From Bacilli bacterium (GTDB lineage Bacteria > Bacillota_I > Bacilli_A > RF39 > UBA660), in the NCBI GenBank assembly GCA_016283075.1, contig JAEEMF010000038.1, positions 1 through 8,041 of the forward strand: a stretch of DNA of 8,041 nucleotides, written 5' to 3'. Below the pieces are notes generated by a model. It ran no database searches. It was not told the origin of the DNA and saw only the letters and a list, made by a program, of their open reading frames with translations. The position numbers and the translations under genes are program-made. Positions 1 through 6,567 of the stretch are shown here, one piece after another (positions within the stretch are counted from its first letter, which is position 1; each line of letters begins with the position of its first letter).

Positions 1-531
1 ATACTTAGGTACTGTGATTTCATTAAATAGAATTGCAAGATCGTGTGCTTTTGGATTATTTACTTTCTTCCATTCCCATACGTCTTCTAATCTTGTAAGT
101 TCTACAAATTCATCTAAAATATCACTTTTCTTAAGAAAATTATTTTTAACAAGGAAATTATAGAATAATTTAGTTCCGCACGTTTTAACTCCATCTTCTT
201 CTACAATTACTGTTGTAAATGGATACTTATTTGAACCATCTTCTAATGATGATTTATGATGATCAAATACAACTGTTTTATCTTTTAAAGGACTATTTGC
301 GACCATATCTAAAGATGGATTAAAAAGCGCTAAATCAGTTACAAATATATAATCATAGTTATTAAGCTTACCACTTTCTAAATACGATCTAAACTTTTCT
401 TCTAAACTATTTGGATTAGGTGCTAGTACTTGTGTAACACTATCAAATGTAGTATTTGCTAGTACTACGCAGTTTACTCCATCTATATCACTACCATGAC
501 TAAATATTATTACTTTTTCTTTGTTTTTCAT
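1..531 (-). CDS. DHH-family phosphoesterase, N-terminal 177 residues (runs off left edge)
   Basis: Start ATG is at 529-531, preceded by a GGGTGAAGG ribosome site; the frame is open for 177 codons to base 1 with no stop, so the C-terminal part lies outside the window. Metal-binding motifs of the DHH superfamily are visible in order: SHGSDIDG (about residues 11-18), an aspartate in VTDLAL (about 64-69), and the signature FDHHKS (about 89-94). Known members of this superfamily (NrnA/NrnB-like nanoRNases, cyclic dinucleotide phosphodiesterases, inorganic pyrophosphatases) use these residues to bind two Mn2+ ions and hydrolyse phosphodiester or phosphoanhydride bonds in the cytoplasm. The first motif, lacking a transmembrane or GGDEF region before it, favours a stand-alone NrnB-like enzyme over GdpP. 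The DHHA1 substrate-binding half is not visible, so the substrate is unresolved. It has its own promoter and is separated from the bacteriocin operon by a terminator. Confidence 0.85.
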   Translation of the reverse strand, partial: MKNKEKVIIFSHGSDIDGVNCVVLANTTFDSVTQVLAPNPNSLEEKFRSYLESGKLNNYDYIFVTDLALFNPSLDMVANSPLKDKTVVFDHHKSSLEDGSNKYPFTTVIVEEDGVKTCGTKLFYNFLVKNNFLKKSDILDEFVELTRLEDVWEWKKVNNPKAHDLAILFNEITVPKY

Positions 532-547
532 ACCTTCACCCCAATTT

Positions 548-556
548 AGTATAACA
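548..556 (-). promoter_or_regulatory. Extended -10 promoter of the DHH phosphoesterase gene
   Basis: Minus strand reads TGTTATACT, a TGn extended -10 with hexamer TATACT (5 of 6 to consensus). The hexamer ends 16 bases before the ATG at 531, so the predicted leader is about 10 bases and starts at the GGGTGAAGG ribosome site. No good -35 exists: that position lies inside the upstream terminator hairpin. Confidence 0.5.
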
Positions 557-590
557 TAAAAAGAAAAAAGATAGAATAAATTCTATCTTT
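557..590 (-). terminator. Intrinsic terminator of the bacteriocin operon
   Basis: A perfect inverted repeat, arms 567-576 and 581-590 (AAAGATAGAA / TTCTATCTTT) with a 4-base loop, is followed on the minus strand by a T-rich tract (561-566 and beyond). It lies just after the stop codon of the second small peptide gene. The opposite strand lacks a comparable T tract, so it acts on minus-strand transcripts. It ends the exporter-accessory-peptide transcript and insulates the DHH gene. Confidence 0.8.
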
Positions 591-596
591 CTTATA

Positions 597-758
597 CTAA
601 ACAGAACAAGTTTTTCCGGATGCTGCTCTACGAATTCCAGAACCTACTGCTCTACCTAGTTCAAATAATAAACTTAATCCTTTGGCTAGGGAGTTTAATA
701 ATGTTGGAGAAATAGCTCCTCCATTAATACTTTGTAATTCTTTTGTGTTTAAAACCAT
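597..758 (-). CDS. Double-glycine-leader bacteriocin-like precursor peptide (53 aa)
   Basis: Small gene: ATG at 756-758, stop TAG at 597-599, and a GGAGG ribosome site (766-770) directly after the stop codon of the preceding peptide gene. The leader is MVLNTKELQSINGG (residues 1-14). It matches the consensus for peptides cut by C39 peptidases: Leu, Glu-Leu, Ile, then Gly-Gly at -2/-1. Cleavage would release a 39-residue cationic peptide (about +4). Its first half is a hydrophobic or amphipathic segment (LLNSLAKGLSLLFELG) and its tail is GRAVGSGIRRAASGKTCSV, with a GxxxG motif and a single Cys at residue 51. GxxxG motifs mediate helix-helix pairing in known class IIb two-peptide bacteriocins. 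With the exporter and a sister peptide in the same operon, a bacteriocin role is likely; a peptide pheromone is the main alternative. I do not recognise a named homologue. Confidence 0.85.
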   Translation of the reverse strand: MVLNTKELQSINGGAISPTLLNSLAKGLSLLFELGRAVGSGIRRAASGKTCSV

Positions 759-770
759 CTTGTTTCCTCC

Positions 771-908
771 TTATCTATTGCATTTTAGTGGTCTTAGGTA
801 TCCATCTACTGCGCCTATTACGAATACGATTATTCCTGAAATAACGAGATAAAGTCCGTACCCGCCACCATTTATGTTTTCTAGTTCTTTTTTTGTAAGT
901 GTATGCAT
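771..908 (-). CDS. Double-glycine-leader bacteriocin-like precursor peptide (45 aa)
   Basis: Small gene: ATG at 906-908, stop TAA at 771-773. The AGGAGG ribosome site (915-920) lies inside the end of the accessory-protein gene, whose stop codon is one base before this ATG, so translation is probably coupled. The leader MHTLTKKELENINGG (residues 1-15) is clearly related to that of the next peptide (shared KEL-x-x-INGG). Cleavage after Gly15 leaves about 30 residues. These form one strongly hydrophobic helix (LYLVISGIIVFVIGAV) followed by DGYLRPLKCNR. GAVDG is a GxxxG motif, and the single Cys is at residue 43. The mature part could span or insert into a membrane. It probably works with the 53-residue peptide as the second half of a two-component bacteriocin. 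A small membrane immunity peptide was considered, but the GG leader argues that it is exported. Confidence 0.85.
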   Translation of the reverse strand: MHTLTKKELENINGGGYGLYLVISGIIVFVIGAVDGYLRPLKCNR

Positions 909-909
909 T

Positions 910-1338
910 TTAAGCCTCCTTTATTATTTTAAGAAAGTTCTGAAGTAAATTATTTTCTCTATACTTAAAAGAGAGATTAATTACTTGGTTATTTATAGGG
1001 AAATAATCTTTTATATGAATATCTAAGTTGTAATATACTTTGTTATTTAAGTCTAAGCTGGGGCTAGAGAGATTATCTACTTCAAAACTATATTCATTTT
1101 CATTAATTGTTACTTTATTATTAGATAGAATATTATTTAAATAGTCATCATAAATATTTATAGATATTTTGCCATTATTACTAATAGCCTGGGTTATATA
1201 GAGTGAGTCATAGTTGTAATATTTTAAAGTGATTAATATACCTATAGAAAGTGTTAAAACAAATATTATAAAAACTAAATATACTTTAGATATCTTTTCA
1301 TTAAGAATAAGAATAGACCTATTAAACACGTTTAACAT
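910..1338 (-). CDS. Short HlyD-like bacteriocin secretion accessory protein (142 aa)
   Basis: Membrane-anchored protein: short cytosolic N-terminus, one transmembrane helix (about residues 19-38, YLVFIIFVLTLSIGILITL), then about 100 external residues. The external part has beta-rich segments (KISINIYDDYLNNIL, then KVTINENEYSFEV) and ends in VINLSFKYRENNLLQNFLKI, which resembles the C-terminal tail of LcnD/MesE-type accessory proteins. Those proteins usually have about 450 residues; here the coiled-coil and lipoyl-like middle is absent, so this would be a miniature adaptor. The gene lies between exporter and peptide genes and overlaps the exporter by 17 bases. An in-frame ATG at 1356 adds six residues, but its only purine run touches the start codon. 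The ATG at 1338 has GGAAAG about 10 bases upstream, so I prefer it. An immunity function is possible, since no other immunity gene is present. The assignment rests on context and weak pattern similarity. Confidence 0.6.
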   Translation of the reverse strand: MLNVFNRSILILNEKISKVYLVFIIFVLTLSIGILITLKYYNYDSLYITQAISNNGKISINIYDDYLNNILSNNKVTINENEYSFEVDNLSSPSLDLNNKVYYNLDIHIKDYFPINNQVINLSFKYRENNLLQNFLKIIKEA

Positions 1339-3373
1339 CTTTAAATATCTTTCCATCCTTTATTTCAATTAATCTATCATATAAGTCTAAATTTTCTAAA
1401 CGATGACTTATAAATATCATTGTTTTATCTTTATACTTATTAAATATATTTTTTATAATTGTTCTTTCAAGAGATATATCTACTTGACTTAATCCTTCAT
1501 CTACTAGAAGTATTTCAAAGTTTGATAGAAGTGCTCTTGCTAGAACTATTCTTTGTTTTTGACCTCCTGATATATTAAATCCATTTTCTTCTATAATCAT
1601 ATTTAATCCTAAATTACTATCTTTTATAACATCACTTACCTTACATAAATTAACAACTTCTGAAAAACTATCAGTATCCTTATTAAAAATATTTATATTG
1701 TTATAAATACTATCAGTAAATAGAGTTTCGTTTTGAGATACATAAGTAAATATACTTCTTGTATCTTTTATATCATTCAAATCAGTATTATTTAAATAAA
1801 TCATATTTCTTTCTATATCATAGTACTTTAGGAGAAGTTTTAATAACGTTGACTTACCTGCTCCACTTTTGCCAGTTATTAAAACTTTTTCTCCTTTATT
1901 AATACATAATGATATATTACTTAAAATATCATTATAATGATAAGAAAAACTTAAATTATTAAATTTAATAGTATTAACATTTTTTGTTTTTATTCCTTTT
2001 CTATCTTTACTTGTTACAATTTCAAAGGCTTTTTTAAAAGCACTACTAGCTTGCTCTAAAGATAAATCTAAACTCAGGATATTTCTCATCGGGGAGAAGA
2101 AAAATACCGAAAGAGAGTTAAATGCTAAATAGTTACTTAAGAGTAGTTTCCCATCTTTAACAAGTAATATTCCTAAATATAATATTATTAACTGACCTAT
2201 TTCATCATTAAGCGATTTAAATAGATTTTGAATATTCATAAACTTATCTAATTTAACTATACTTTTTAAATACGATGAATACTTATTATCATATTTATTT
2301 ATAGTCTTTTTTTCGATATTAAGATTTTTTACTGATTCAAAACCACTTATACTTTCAAATAAGTATGATGATACATCAGCTTTTTCTTTTAAGCATATAT
2401 TAGTTCTTTTCTTTATTATTAAACGGGAACACTTATAAATCGTTAGGTATATGAATAAAATAAATAATGAATATATAAAGAGTTTACTGCTAAAATGAAA
2501 TAATATTACTCCAGAAATAATAGTTAGTGGTAAATCAAAAAGTGCTATAAAAATTAGATTATTTATAAGTTCTCTTATATTACTTAAATCTACTATTTTT
2601 GAAATGATTTCTCCTGATGTTCTATTTCTAAAATACTGATATGGGAGATTAATAACTTTTTTATAAATATCCATATTCATACTTATATCTATTTTCTGGT
2701 TCATAAAAATGAGTAACCTAGTTCTAAAGAAATTAGATAATATCTTAAAAACATTTATGTTTAAGAATAAACTAAATATTATGAATAAAACGTCTTTATT
2801 TTCCGATATCATGTCAAAGAATATTTTTATATTAAATGATACTAGTACTGTAAATATCATATATATTACTGATAACATCATCATTATAATTAGTTCTTTT
2901 TTATAGTTAAATAAACTATCTTTTATATAAGAACTTAATTTAACTTCTTCATTACGTGGTATTGGTTTTATGGGATGAGCAGTTAAGATGATTCCATCCC
3001 ATATTTTATAAAAATCATCTAACTGCATTTTCTTAACTTTATCCGCTGGATCTGCTACTATAACTTTATTTTTATGAATACCATATATCACTATAAAATG
3101 ATTATATTTACTTTCAATAGTTACGTGTGCTATTAGCGGAAATACCATATTATCTTTTAAACTATCTAGTTTATATCCTTCACATATAAAACCTAGTTCT
3201 TCTAATACTTCTTTCATTTCAAAAGCATTAGTACCTAGTTTATTTGTTTTTAATCTTTCCTCTAACTCTCCCATACTAACAAATCCTTTATAATATTTGA
3301 CCATCATTTGGATACAAGCACAGGCACAGTTTTTAAGACCATCTTGCTTTGTGAAAGGATATTTATCTTTCAT
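1322..3373 (-). CDS. Peptidase-C39 bacteriocin ABC exporter (683 aa)
   Basis: Processing exporter that cuts double-glycine leaders at the cytosolic face and exports the peptide using ATP. Domain order: C39 peptidase (about 1-135), six-helix transmembrane domain (about 155-430), ATPase (about 468-683). Peptidase residues are visible: oxyanion Gln10, nucleophile Cys16 in QDGLKNCACAC, His92 in NHFIVIY, and Asp108 in ADPAD. ATPase motifs: Walker A GKSGAGKST (501-509), Q-loop Gln547, signature ISGGQKQR (601-608), Walker B ILLVDE (621-626) with catalytic Glu626, and switch His657. So it should be fully active. Length is slightly under the roughly 700-720 usual for LagD/MesD-type proteins. An in-frame ATG at 3406 exists, but the AAGGAGGTGA site at 3379-3388 fixes the start at 3373. 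The two GG-leader peptides downstream are its obvious substrates. The usual QxDxxDCG motif is altered to QDGLKNCA. Confidence 0.95.
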   Translation of the reverse strand: MKDKYPFTKQDGLKNCACACIQMMVKYYKGFVSMGELEERLKTNKLGTNAFEMKEVLEELGFICEGYKLDSLKDNMVFPLIAHVTIESKYNHFIVIYGIHKNKVIVADPADKVKKMQLDDFYKIWDGIILTAHPIKPIPRNEEVKLSSYIKDSLFNYKKELIIMMMLSVIYMIFTVLVSFNIKIFFDMISENKDVLFIIFSLFLNINVFKILSNFFRTRLLIFMNQKIDISMNMDIYKKVINLPYQYFRNRTSGEIISKIVDLSNIRELINNLIFIALFDLPLTIISGVILFHFSSKLFIYSLFILFIYLTIYKCSRLIIKKRTNICLKEKADVSSYLFESISGFESVKNLNIEKKTINKYDNKYSSYLKSIVKLDKFMNIQNLFKSLNDEIGQLIILYLGILLVKDGKLLLSNYLAFNSLSVFFFSPMRNILSLDLSLEQASSAFKKAFEIVTSKDRKGIKTKNVNTIKFNNLSFSYHYNDILSNISLCINKGEKVLITGKSGAGKSTLLKLLLKYYDIERNMIYLNNTDLNDIKDTRSIFTYVSQNETLFTDSIYNNINIFNKDTDSFSEVVNLCKVSDVIKDSNLGLNMIIEENGFNISGGQKQRIVLARALLSNFEILLVDEGLSQVDISLERTIIKNIFNKYKDKTMIFISHRLENLDLYDRLIEIKDGKIFKDVKRV

Positions 3374-3378
3374 GTTAT

Positions 3379-3388
3379 TCACCTCCTT
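3379..3388 (-). promoter_or_regulatory. Ribosome binding site that fixes the exporter start
   Basis: Minus strand reads AAGGAGGTGA, essentially full anti-Shine-Dalgarno complementarity, five bases before the ATG at 3371-3373. The longer in-frame start at 3406 would place this site inside the coding region and would give the C39 domain an unneeded 11-residue extension. Confidence 0.85.
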
Positions 3389-3389
3389 A

Positions 3390-3395
3390 TTTATA
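3390..3395 (-). promoter_or_regulatory. Possible -10 of the bacteriocin operon promoter
   Basis: Minus strand TATAAA lies 16 bases before the exporter ATG, the same spacing as the extended -10 elements of neighbouring genes. There is no TGn extension and no recognisable -35 at 16-18 bases, so the promoter would be weak or need an activator. No clear operator repeat is visible in 3396-3434. Confidence 0.3.
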
Positions 3396-3434
3396 TGGTA
3401 CGACAAAACTTTCTCATATCCTTTTTTTTAGACA

Positions 3435-3463
3435 AAAAAAGTAGAATTTTTTTCTACTTTTTT
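3435..3463 (-). terminator. Intrinsic terminator of recD2
   Basis: Inverted repeat with 12-base arms, 3435-3446 and 3452-3463 (core GTAGAA / TTCTAC flanked by A and T runs), with a 5-base loop. The recD2 stop codon lies within the right arm. On the minus strand the hairpin ends in a T run. It separates recD2 from the bacteriocin operon. Confidence 0.8.
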
Positions 3464-5682
3464 GTTTCACTATATAAAATCTCATTAATTCTATTTAAAA
3501 GAGAGGTCTTTCTCTTATACTCATTATTGTTTTGAACAGCAAAGATAAAGCTTTCAGCTTCACCTAAAATAATAAGTTTTCTTTTAGCTCTTGTTACTGC
3601 AGTATAAATAAGTTTACGATATAGCATTCTTTTATAACTACTACAAATAGGTATTATTACGGTATCAAATTCACTTCCTTGAGATTTATGAATACTAATA
3701 ATATAACCATGTTTAAACTTATTAAAGTCTTTTTGTTCAAAACGAACTAGATTATCATCAAAATCTATATATATTTCATTTTGTTTACTTTCAGACTTAG
3801 CTGCAGGTATTATTTTCTTTATTATACCTATATCACCATTAAAGATATTTTCATCCGGCATATTAACAAGCTGAAGTACTTTATCATTTTCTCTATAAGT
3901 AACATCTCCATATGTAAGTTCATTTTTAGATATATCAAATGGATTGAATATTTCCTGAAGAGTAATATTTAAATTATCTATACCATTTTCTCCGTGATAC
4001 ATAGGAGCCATTATTTGTACTTTTTTATAATCATATCCTTTTTCAAGAAGTTTATTTGATAAAACTTTTAAGTTTTCTTTAATTGATGATGAAGAACATT
4101 TCAAGAATGTATAATCACTTTTTTGCTCTAAGAAACTATCTGATAAAGTATTATCTTTTATTTCTTGAGCAAGGATATTTATATAAGAGTTTTCATCTTG
4201 TCTATATAAAGCATCTAAATGAACTGTGTTAATTACATCTGAATCTATTAAATCTTTTAAAACTTCTCCTGGTCCTACTGATGGAAGCTGATTATAGTCT
4301 CCTACTAAGACTAAATGAATATTATTATTAAGTCCTCTTAGTAAACTACTTAGTAGTGATATATCTATCATACTTACTTCATCTACTATAATGAACTTAC
4401 TACTAGCAGGATTATCTTCATTTACGGCAAATTCATCTGTTTCTTTATTCCATTTTAAAAATCTATGAATTGTACTTGCAGGAAGTCCTGATTGTTCACT
4501 CATTCTTTTACTAGCTCTTCCTGTTGGGGCAAGCAAGGCTACGTCTTCTAATAATCTTTCATTACTTAGTTTATTTATTGTTTTATAAAGTTCTACTATA
4601 GCTTTAATAATAGTAGTTTTACCAGTACCTGGTCCTCCTGTAATTATTAGTACATTTGATTCAAGAGACTTTATAATTGCTTCTTTTTGCTTATCATTAT
4701 AAATAATACCGTAAGCATGTTCAAACTTCTTTATAGATAATTCTATATCTTTATATTTCTTATTTTCTAAAGACGATAGACCTAGTAGTTTATATGCCAC
4801 ATATTTTTCAGAGGTATAAACATCTGTTAAATAGTAACACTCGTCTACTTTTATTAATTTTCCTTCATCTAGAAGTTCTTCTAAACACTCACTAAAATAT
4901 TCACTATTTAGTTCTGTTTTTAAATATAATTCTACATTTTTTAAAATATCTATATATTCTAAATAAGTATCTCCATTTGAAAAGATAGTATTTTTAGATA
5001 CATATATAATTGTAGATTTTACTCTATTCTTATCATCTTCTTTAATACCTTGTTTTAAAGCTATTTCATCTAATTTTAAGAATGATATATCTTCTATAAA
5101 ATCTCCTATTATATAGATATTGTTTTCTATAATATTTTTAGTATTATTTTTAAAAACGTTATATATAGAAAGAGCATCTTTCATAGAGAAACCTAGTTCA
5201 CTTAAATAAATAATGGTATTACTACTTTCATTATATTTAAGTAAATTAGTATATATTAAATCTATCTTTTTAGTACTTAGTTTAGGAACTAAATTAAGTA
5301 CTGATTTATCTTTATTTATTTTATCTAATGCATCAAGTCCTAGAGTATCCACTATAGAAATAGCTAGTTTTTCTCCTACTCCTGGGAATAGATCACTTGA
5401 TAAAAACTCTACTAATCCTTCTTTACCAGTAGGTTTTTCTCTTTCATATTCGGTTACATTAAACTGAAATCCATACTTAGGGTGATTAACTATTTCACCA
5501 TAGAAAACGTATTTTTCTTCTAAAGTAAGTTCATGGAAGTATCCAGTAAATGTAATTGTTTTATTTTCATAATCTTTTAAATTTTCATCATTAGTTTCTT
5601 TAACTCTAAATAGTCCTATTATGTATCCTCTATCAGATTTAAAGATAATTTTTTTAAATATTCCTCTTATGTACGTTTTCAT
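3454..5682 (-). CDS. recD2: RecD2-type SF1B 5'-3' DNA helicase (742 aa)
   Basis: ATP-dependent DNA helicase of the RecD2 group, which acts in Bacillota without RecBC and is linked to recombination and replication-fork maintenance. Visible parts: N-terminal OB-like region (about 1-85), helix-hairpin-helix segment with FPGVGEKLA (99-107), and the SF1 motor. Motor motifs: Walker A GGPGTGKT (349-356), motif Ia APTGRA (385-390), motif II VDEVSM (433-438), motif III GDYNQLPS (461-468), motif IV ALYRQ with Arg494, IHKSQGSEFD (664-673) and YTAVTRAK (693-700) with the arginine finger. All catalytic residues appear intact, and the length is slightly short for the family (about 750-850). The start has AGGTGA just upstream and an extended -10 promoter. 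It is transcribed alone, with terminators on both sides. Confidence 0.95.
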   Translation of the reverse strand: MKTYIRGIFKKIIFKSDRGYIIGLFRVKETNDENLKDYENKTITFTGYFHELTLEEKYVFYGEIVNHPKYGFQFNVTEYEREKPTGKEGLVEFLSSDLFPGVGEKLAISIVDTLGLDALDKINKDKSVLNLVPKLSTKKIDLIYTNLLKYNESSNTIIYLSELGFSMKDALSIYNVFKNNTKNIIENNIYIIGDFIEDISFLKLDEIALKQGIKEDDKNRVKSTIIYVSKNTIFSNGDTYLEYIDILKNVELYLKTELNSEYFSECLEELLDEGKLIKVDECYYLTDVYTSEKYVAYKLLGLSSLENKKYKDIELSIKKFEHAYGIIYNDKQKEAIIKSLESNVLIITGGPGTGKTTIIKAIVELYKTINKLSNERLLEDVALLAPTGRASKRMSEQSGLPASTIHRFLKWNKETDEFAVNEDNPASSKFIIVDEVSMIDISLLSSLLRGLNNNIHLVLVGDYNQLPSVGPGEVLKDLIDSDVINTVHLDALYRQDENSYINILAQEIKDNTLSDSFLEQKSDYTFLKCSSSSIKENLKVLSNKLLEKGYDYKKVQIMAPMYHGENGIDNLNITLQEIFNPFDISKNELTYGDVTYRENDKVLQLVNMPDENIFNGDIGIIKKIIPAAKSESKQNEIYIDFDDNLVRFEQKDFNKFKHGYIISIHKSQGSEFDTVIIPICSSYKRMLYRKLIYTAVTRAKRKLIILGEAESFIFAVQNNNEYKRKTSLLNRINEILYSETKK

Positions 5683-5699
5683 TTAATCACCTATTATAT

Positions 5700-5708
5700 A
5701 TAATACCA
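5700..5708 (-). promoter_or_regulatory. Extended -10 promoter of recD2
   Basis: Minus strand reads TGGTATTAT (TGn plus hexamer TATTAT), ending 17 bases before the recD2 ATG. Transcription would start close to the AGGTGA ribosome site and give a leader of about 11 bases. The -35 position is occupied by the terminator hairpin of the preceding gene. Confidence 0.5.
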
Positions 5709-5718
5709 TAAAGCAAAT

Positions 5719-5748
5719 AAAAAATCCTTTTTTTATAAAGGATTTTTT
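5719..5748 (-). terminator. Intrinsic terminator of the 254-residue protein gene
   Basis: Perfect 12-base arms 5719-5730 and 5737-5748 (AAAAAATCCTTT in minus-strand sense at the loop-distal side, core AAAGG/CCTTT) with a 6-base loop. Minus-strand transcripts end in GGATTTTTTATTT. The right arm touches the stop codon at 5748-5750. Because both sides are A/T runs, some activity on plus-strand transcripts is possible. Confidence 0.8.
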
Positions 5749-6512
5749 TAATGATGATAACCATGTGAAGGTTCTGGACCTTCGTTATCTCTATGAGAAT
5801 CTCTTATTGAGTTAATATAATCCGCTTCTGCTTGCTCTTCAGCTTCTCTTTGAGCTTGTGCTGCTTCATAAGAAGCTTTATCTACTAATCTACCATCTAC
5901 TAAAGTATAATTATCTTGTTCATATGGCATTAAAATTCCTCTACTATGATTCATTTCTTCAAGTTCATTAAGTTCTTGTCTTGTTTCAATAGCATCAGCC
6001 ATTGCAGCTTTTTCTGTTGCATAATCAAGTGCTTTAAATCCAGCTGATAAACCAGCTGCAAGCATTACAGCATATAATAATTTCTTAGCGCCTTGTCTAA
6101 CTCTTAAGTTTTGAACTTTATCTGTTAAACTATCAAGCTGCTCAACATATTCTGGATTTTGTTTTGCAAAAGCTCTTGGTACATCAATATTAAAATGACA
6201 TCTATGTTTATCATCTGTACCATCTTTTTTAGTGATTGGTTTTTCTAATGTAAAACTATAATTAGTTGTTCCACCATCTTTTAGTTCTGCAAAAGCTTTT
6301 TTAGTTTCTTTTTTATCGTAATATTTTGTTACAATATCTTTTACTTCTTCTACACTATATGGTACTGGAGTATTATTATCTCCAAATACTTCTACTTTAC
6401 CATTAACATATTTATGAGCAACATAACCATGATAAGGAGTTTTAAGTGCTTGCGCTTTTTCATAGTTGCTTGCTGCAGTCATTATTCTATATGTAACTCT
6501 ACTATTTACCAT
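5748..6512 (-). CDS. Unrecognised 254-residue single-pass membrane protein
   Basis: I do not recognise a family. The start at 6512 has an AGGGTG ribosome site six bases upstream. Residues 1-135 look like a soluble, charged, mixed alpha/beta domain (FGDNNTPVPYSVEEV, NYSFTLEKPITKKDG, HRCHFNIDVPRAF). One hydrophobic segment at about 144-160 (LLYAVMLAAGLSAGFKA) is preceded by Arg/Lys (RVRQGAKK), so the N-terminal domain is probably cytosolic. The rest is Ala/Glu/Gln-rich and predicted helical or coiled-coil (165-190 and 213-232), ending in a His-rich tail, SHGYHH. There is no signal peptide at the N-terminus. Alanine and glutamine content is clearly higher than in neighbouring proteins, which may mean high expression or different origin. 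It has the only TTGACA-type promoter in the window and its own terminator, so it is probably well expressed as a single gene. No link to the bacteriocin operon is evident. Confidence 0.8.
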   Translation of the reverse strand: MVNSRVTYRIMTAASNYEKAQALKTPYHGYVAHKYVNGKVEVFGDNNTPVPYSVEEVKDIVTKYYDKKETKKAFAELKDGGTTNYSFTLEKPITKKDGTDDKHRCHFNIDVPRAFAKQNPEYVEQLDSLTDKVQNLRVRQGAKKLLYAVMLAAGLSAGFKALDYATEKAAMADAIETRQELNELEEMNHSRGILMPYEQDNYTLVDGRLVDKASYEAAQAQREAEEQAEADYINSIRDSHRDNEGPEPSHGYHH

Positions 6513-6538
6513 CTTAACACCCTATTTCTACTATATTA

Positions 6539-6567
6539 ATAATACAATATTTACTTATGAGTGTCAA
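6539..6567 (-). promoter_or_regulatory. Sigma-A-type promoter of the 254-residue protein gene
   Basis: Minus strand: -35 TTGACA (6562-6567, perfect), 17-base spacer, -10 TATTAT (6539-6544, 5 of 6). The start site would fall near 6532, giving a leader of about 20 bases containing the AGGGTG ribosome site. The -35 is inside the last codons of mtaB. This is the best promoter match in the window. Confidence 0.7.

Noticed and set aside
597..908. Lanthipeptide, sactipeptide or other modified peptide
   Set aside because: No LanB/LanC/LanM, YcaO or peptide-modifying radical-SAM gene is in the operon. The radical-SAM gene in the window is mtaB, a tRNA enzyme with its own promoter and TRAM domain. One Cys per peptide also argues against thioether rings.
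3374..3406. Longer exporter start at 3406 (11 extra residues)
   Set aside because: The near-perfect AAGGAGGTGA at 3379-3388 points to the ATG at 3373, and C39 domains normally begin close to the Gln/Cys motif.
3396..3434. Regulatory direct repeats for a quorum-type response regulator upstream of the exporter
   Set aside because: No convincing pair of 9-10 base repeats could be found, and no histidine kinase or response regulator gene is in the window.
5213..5467. Plus-strand open frame antisense to recD2
   Set aside because: It lies wholly opposite a well-supported helicase gene, has no convincing ribosome site, and its translation is low-complexity and resembles no family. The same applies to plus-strand frames at 2709-2906, 3308-3535 and 3781-3972.
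5748..6512. Immunity protein for the bacteriocin
   Set aside because: It lies two transcription units away, with recD2 and two terminators in between, and is larger and differently organised from known class II immunity proteins.
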